10,018 nucleotides of DNA from CAJJBL01 sp964519035 (GTDB taxonomy: Bacteria > Pseudomonadota > Alphaproteobacteria > Puniceispirillales > Marisalimonadaceae). This document shows positions 7,028 through 10,018 of this stretch, piece by piece. Positions within the stretch are counted from its first letter, which is position 1. Each line of letters starts with the position of its first letter. The stretch covers positions 1 to 10,018 of the forward strand of contig CAZFKZ010000053.1 in the NCBI GenBank assembly GCA_964519035.1, written 5' to 3'. The position numbers were made by a program, and so were the translations under genes. The notes under the pieces were generated by a model. The model was not told where the DNA came from. It ran no database searches and saw only the letters and a program-made list of their open reading frames with translations.

Positions 7028-8092
7028 TTAAATATCTATACCTAAAAGTCTTGCCGCATTTCCACCTGTTATCATCTTTATATTCTCTTCTGAAAGATTA
7101 GGAGTACCTAAAACATGACCAATAGGATCATCTTCAGCCATGTCATATGGATAATCTGTTCCCATTACTAATTTATCAGGACCAAAAAGATCAACCAAGT
7201 AAGATAATTGTTCATATGTGAATACAATAGTATCTAAATGAAGCTTCTTTAAATAAGAAGAGGGAGGTGATTTTATTTTTAATCTACAATCAGGCCTTGC
7301 TCCCCATGCATGGTCAATTCTTCCAGCGTAAGCAGGTAAATAACCACCACCATGGGACACAAGAATTTTTAAATCAGGAAATTTTTCGAGTGTCCCATCA
7401 AAAATCAAATGATGTAATGCGACTGTAGTATCTAGAGGATTTCCAATTACATTATTAAAATAATGGTTTTTAAATCGGTCTCCTTGAGGATAGCCATTGG
7501 GATGTAAGAATATTAAAGTATCATGCTTTTGAGCCATTTCCCATACAGGGTCTAAAATAGGATCAGATAATTCATGACCATCTACTGTACCCATAACTTG
7601 AAAACCTTTTAAACCCAATTCTTTGACACCTCTTTCAAGTTCCTTTACTGCAGCATCACCATCTTGCAATGGTAAATGACCTAAAGATATGAATCTATCA
7701 GGTCTTTTAATGGCAACATCAGCTAAAGTATTATTGATTATTTCAATTGCCTTATGGCCTCTTTTATTTCTAATTGAATAATAAGCTTGAAAAGGGACAG
7801 GTATAAGTAATTGCATATCAATACCTTGACGATCCATATCTCTTAACCTTTGATCTAAATCTGTTAAGTGTAACGATCTATCTTTACCTTGTTGTTTATT
7901 TTGTGCTGAAGATGTTTCATTAGTGTATCTAAAGGCTGGAACAAAACTAGGGTCAAAAAGGTCAACTATTAGATCAGCTGCTTCTTGAACATGTAGATGG
8001 CAATGAGCATCAATAGTTTTATTAGAGTTGTATATAGTTTTTCTCTGATAATGTTCTCTAGCTGCTGTTGCACCATATGGTTTAAGTTCCAA
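7028..8092 (-). CDS. Metal-dependent amidohydrolase, ACMSD-like (amidohydrolase_2 family)
   Basis: A TIM-barrel metallohydrolase of 354 residues from TTG at 8092, or 358 from ATG at 8104; numbering below uses the longer form. Metal ligands are all present: H34 and H36 in IDAHCHLH, H201 in LIFLHPNGY, H251 in LVSHGGGYLPAYAGRIDHAW, and D317 in VMGTDYPYD. This set and the last two motifs match the aminocarboxymuconate-semialdehyde decarboxylase branch, whose members decarboxylate, hydrolyse or hydrate aromatic acids and their ring-cleavage products. There is no signal peptide, so it is cytoplasmic. It is the first gene of the transporter operon, 26 nt ahead of the Gfo/Idh/MocA gene. I prefer TTG as the start because GGAGG (8098-8102) lies 5 nt before it, exactly as in tctC, while the ATG at 8104 has no SD and overlaps that GGAGG. 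Substrate unknown. Confidence 0.92.
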   Translation of the reverse strand: MELKPYGATAAREHYQRKTIYNSNKTIDAHCHLHVQEAADLIVDLFDPSFVPAFRYTNETSSAQNKQQGKDRSLHLTDLDQRLRDMDRQGIDMQLLIPVPFQAYYSIRNKRGHKAIEIINNTLADVAIKRPDRFISLGHLPLQDGDAAVKELERGVKELGLKGFQVMGTVDGHELSDPILDPVWEMAQKHDTLIFLHPNGYPQGDRFKNHYFNNVIGNPLDTTVALHHLIFDGTLEKFPDLKILVSHGGGYLPAYAGRIDHAWGARPDCRLKIKSPPSSYLKKLHLDTIVFTYEQLSYLVDLFGPDKLVMGTDYPYDMAEDDPIGHVLGTPNLSEENIKMITGGNAARLLGIDI

Positions 8093-8108
8093 AATTTCCT
8101 CCATAGTT
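8090..8108 (-). promoter_or_regulatory. Initiation region of the amidohydrolase gene: 13-mer with SD, probable TTG start
   Basis: The minus strand reads AACTATGGAGGAA (8096-8108), ATT, TTG (8092-8090). The 13-mer is identical to that before tctC, where the start codon also comes 3 nt later. The ATG inside the 13-mer (8104-8102) opens the same frame four codons earlier but lacks an SD of its own. Confidence 0.6.
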
Positions 8109-8261
8109 ATATCTTAAAACTCTAATTCAATTAATATTAAACATTAAATGATAAAAAAAAATAGATTGCATCACATAATATGATTTTAGTTTCACACAGA
8201 ATATATTTATAAATAATTAAATTTTTATTTATGTTATTTTAAATTGTTGGGAGTGTTTTTT
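8105..8261. promoter_or_regulatory. Divergent intergenic region between the transporter operon and the monooxygenase gene
   Basis: About 157 nt, very AT-rich, from which transcription must leave in both directions. It contains a nine-A run (8153-8161), an imperfect palindrome (8170-8184) and, on the plus strand, TATAAA (about 8209-8214) as a possible -10 for the monooxygenase. I find no good -35 for either direction, so exact promoters are not called. Shared regulation of the two flanking units from here is plausible. Confidence 0.45.
8170..8184. promoter_or_regulatory. Candidate operator: 15-bp imperfect palindrome
   Basis: ATCACATAATATGAT has half-sites ATCACAT and ATCATAT (reverse strand) that agree at six of seven positions around a central base. 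Size, symmetry and position in the divergent region fit a dimeric repressor such as a GntR- or LacI-type protein, but no regulator gene is in the window and a single copy proves little. Confidence 0.3.
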
Positions 8262-9263
8262 ATGAAATTCGGCCTTTTTGGCAGTGCTAAACTTACTAAG
8301 ACAGAAAATGACATAGATAGTTCTCTAAATTATAATGAATGGATGGATTATAATATAGAAGCAGAACAGTTAGGTTTTTATAGTACTTTTACAGTAGAAC
8401 ATCATTTTACAGGTATGGGACAAGTTTCTGCATCTTTAAACCTTTTAACTTTTTTAGCCGCAAAAACATCAAAGATTAAATTAGGTACTGCAGTATTAAC
8501 TTTACCTTGGCATAACCCTGTTTTGATAGCTGAACAAGTTGCAACTATGGATCTATTGTCAGGAGGAAGAATAGAATTAGGAGTAGGGAAGGGATATAGA
8601 TATAATGAATTTAAAGGTTTTAATATTGATATGGAAGAAGCTAGTGAAAGATTTGATGAATCAATAGATATCATGATTAAATCTTGGACTAATCAAGAAA
8701 GATGGAGTCATCACGGCAAATATTGGTCATTTGATGATATAATAGTTGAGCCAACATGTAATCAAAAACCTTATCCTTCTTTATGGATGGCTGCTGGAAA
8801 TCACAACTCAATCCAAAAAGTAGCTGAAAGAAATGCCAATTTATTATTAGATCAATTTTCACCTGTGACTGAAGTAATAAAAAGAGTTGAAATTTATAAG
8901 GGATCATTAAAGAAAAATAACTTTCAAGCTGATACTGAAAACAGGGTTGCTTTAGCAAGGGCTCTATATATTGCTAAAGATGAAAAAGAAAAAATGGAAA
9001 TTATAGAAAAAAGAATGATGGCTAGATCTAAAGTTGATAAATTGTCTGAAAGGCCAGATGGACAAAACACATCTAGCATTATGACTTTCAAAGGTCCTGA
9101 TGAGGCACTTAATGGAGCTTTAATAGGTACTGAAGAAGAAATTAATTCTAGGTTGGAAGTTTTAAAAGAAAATGGAGTAGGTTACATTTTGCTAGTAGAT
9201 GCAGGTGGTGGTTTAAAACATCTTGAGAAGTTTGCAAAAAGCATAATGCCTAATCATATTTAG
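8262..9263 (+). CDS. Luciferase-like flavin-dependent monooxygenase (LLM family)
   Basis: A 333-residue (alpha/beta)8-barrel flavoprotein of normal length. Family marks are the N-terminal strand MKFGLFG, VEHHF at 45-49, KLGTAVLTLPWHNPVLIAEQ at about 73-92, and DLLSGGRIELGVGKGYR at 97-113. The EHHF form is typical of the bacterial-luciferase-like, FMN-linked subgroup, whose members use reduced flavin and oxygen; the F420-linked alternative cannot be excluded. Related enzymes act on alkanesulfonates, long-chain aldehydes, chelators and heterocycles, so no substrate is assigned. No flavin reductase is visible nearby. The start at ATG 8262 has GGGAG (8249-8253) 8 nt upstream; the frame stays open to a TTG at 8244, but that would place the SD inside the gene. 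It is divergent from the transporter operon and lies 22 nt ahead of the Ldh2-type gene, so the two are probably cotranscribed. Confidence 0.93.
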   Translation: MKFGLFGSAKLTKTENDIDSSLNYNEWMDYNIEAEQLGFYSTFTVEHHFTGMGQVSASLNLLTFLAAKTSKIKLGTAVLTLPWHNPVLIAEQVATMDLLSGGRIELGVGKGYRYNEFKGFNIDMEEASERFDESIDIMIKSWTNQERWSHHGKYWSFDDIIVEPTCNQKPYPSLWMAAGNHNSIQKVAERNANLLLDQFSPVTEVIKRVEIYKGSLKKNNFQADTENRVALARALYIAKDEKEKMEIIEKRMMARSKVDKLSERPDGQNTSSIMTFKGPDEALNGALIGTEEEINSRLEVLKENGVGYILLVDAGGGLKHLEKFAKSIMPNHI

Positions 9264-9285
9264 TAATTTAAAGAATATAAATTAA

Positions 9286-10018
9286 ATGAAAAAATATAAT
9301 TCAAAAATTTTAGAAAATTTTACAAAAAATATTTTCTTAAAACTCAATATGTCTAATAAAGATGCTTTAAAAGTATCAAAATTAATAATTCAATCTGACC
9401 TTTATGGTGTTAATACTCATGGAATCTTTCGGTTACCTAATTATGTAAAAAGGATAACTGAAGGTGGAATGAATATGAACCCTAATATTAAAGTTATAAA
9501 AGAGCGTCAATCTACAGCATTGTTAGATGGTGATAATGGTATTGGTCACATAATAATGGAAAAAGCCTCAAAGTTAGCAATTAAAAAAGCAAAAAAAACA
9601 GGGGTGGCATGGGTAGGAGTTAAAAATAGTAATCATGCTGGAGCAGGCGCCACTTATGCAATGATGCCTCTAGAAAAGAATATGGTTGGTATTTATTTGG
9701 CTGTTGGAAGCGCTAATCATTTGCCACCTTGGGGCGGTATTGATATGCTTTTATCAACAAACCCCATAGCCATAGCTATACCATCTCATTTTAAACCACC
9801 AATTGTACTTGATATGGCAACAACTAACACTTCTTATGGCAAAGTAAAAGTTGCTGCCTCTAACAACGAAAATATGCCTATTGGATGGATGCAAGATGAA
9901 AAGGGAAATCCTATAACTAATCCTAAAAATGCGGATCAAGGTTTTCTTATACCAATTGGTGGGCCAAAAGGATATGGTCTTGCTTTGATGATAGGAATTT
10001 TAGCTGGCTCTATAAATG
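9286..10018 (+). CDS. Ldh2/malate dehydrogenase family oxidoreductase, C-terminus cut by window edge
   Basis: An open frame of 244 residues runs from ATG 9286 to the right edge; full members have about 330-350. Diagnostic stretches are SDLYGVNTHGIFRLPNY (37-53) with H45, VKNSNHAGAGATYA (112-125) with H117, LLSTNPIAIAIP (155-166) for cofactor binding, LDMATTNTSYGKVKVA (175-190), IGWMQDEKGNPITNP (199-213) and GGPKGYGLALMIGILAG (225-241). This is the malate/L-lactate/sulfolactate dehydrogenase family (PF02615), unrelated in fold to classical MDH/LDH. It includes ureidoglycolate dehydrogenase AllD, sulfolactate dehydrogenase ComC and piperideine-carboxylate reductase. Members interconvert 2-oxo and 2-hydroxy acids (or cyclic imines) with NAD(P). 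It follows the monooxygenase after 22 nt with only a weak purine-rich SD. The substrate is unknown, but a 2-hydroxy or 2-oxo acid fits the carboxylate transporter context. Confidence 0.93.
   Translation, partial: MKKYNSKILENFTKNIFLKLNMSNKDALKVSKLIIQSDLYGVNTHGIFRLPNYVKRITEGGMNMNPNIKVIKERQSTALLDGDNGIGHIIMEKASKLAIKKAKKTGVAWVGVKNSNHAGAGATYAMMPLEKNMVGIYLAVGSANHLPPWGGIDMLLSTNPIAIAIPSHFKPPIVLDMATTNTSYGKVKVAASNNENMPIGWMQDEKGNPITNPKNADQGFLIPIGGPKGYGLALMIGILAGSIN

Noticed and set aside
8153..8161. Nine-A run in the divergent region as a terminator tail or phase-variable tract
   Set aside because: No GC-rich stem precedes it on either strand and it is outside coding sequence; short A-runs are common in DNA of this composition.
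8402..8958. Two minus-strand open frames (8402-8674 and 8689-8958) inside the monooxygenase gene
   Set aside because: Both are antisense to conserved luciferase-like motifs and carry no domain signal.
9754..9939. Minus-strand 61-codon open frame near the right edge
   Set aside because: Antisense to the Ldh2-family gene, whose motifs read through the whole stretch without interruption.

Overview
The window is strongly AT-rich (roughly two thirds A+T by eye), densely coded and free of RNA genes, CRISPR arrays, transposases or phage genes. The protein families (a tripartite tricarboxylate transporter, TTT, with a periplasmic Bug-type binding protein; a GsiA-like fused ABC ATPase; an ACMSD-like amidohydrolase; a luciferase-like monooxygenase; an Ldh2-type dehydrogenase), together with the compact low-GC style, suggest a streamlined, probably marine, alphaproteobacterium. 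That placement is inference; the window holds no phylogenetic marker.

Layout. (1) Bases 2-1804, minus strand: a two-domain oligopeptide/glutathione-type ABC ATPase cut by the left window edge. It has its own leader (1805-1972) with a short hairpin. (2) Bases 1973-8104, minus strand: six genes read right to left, namely an amidohydrolase, a Gfo/Idh/MocA dehydrogenase, tctB, tctA, tctC and an AEC-family permease. The first five are separated by only 0-26 nt and look like one operon. A hairpin lies between tctC and the permease gene. (3) Bases 8093-8261: a divergent intergenic region with a candidate operator palindrome. (4) Bases 8262-10018, plus strand: a luciferase-like flavin monooxygenase followed 22 nt later by an Ldh2-family malate/lactate-type dehydrogenase cut by the right edge.

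Working model (inference). TctC captures a carboxylate in the periplasm and TctAB imports it. The cytoplasmic amidohydrolase, Gfo/Idh/MocA dehydrogenase, flavin monooxygenase and Ldh2-type 2-oxo/2-hydroxy acid dehydrogenase then degrade it. The AEC permease may be a second carboxylate carrier or an exporter. The substrate cannot be read from the sequence. I see no transcription factor gene in the window.

Translation signals are informative. tctA and the Gfo/Idh/MocA gene start at TTG codons with good Shine-Dalgarno (SD) sites. The amidohydrolase probably does too, because it shares a 13-nt initiation region with tctC at identical spacing. I did not find a novel defence or mobile system. The main points of interest are the unassigned catabolic locus and its start and leader structures.
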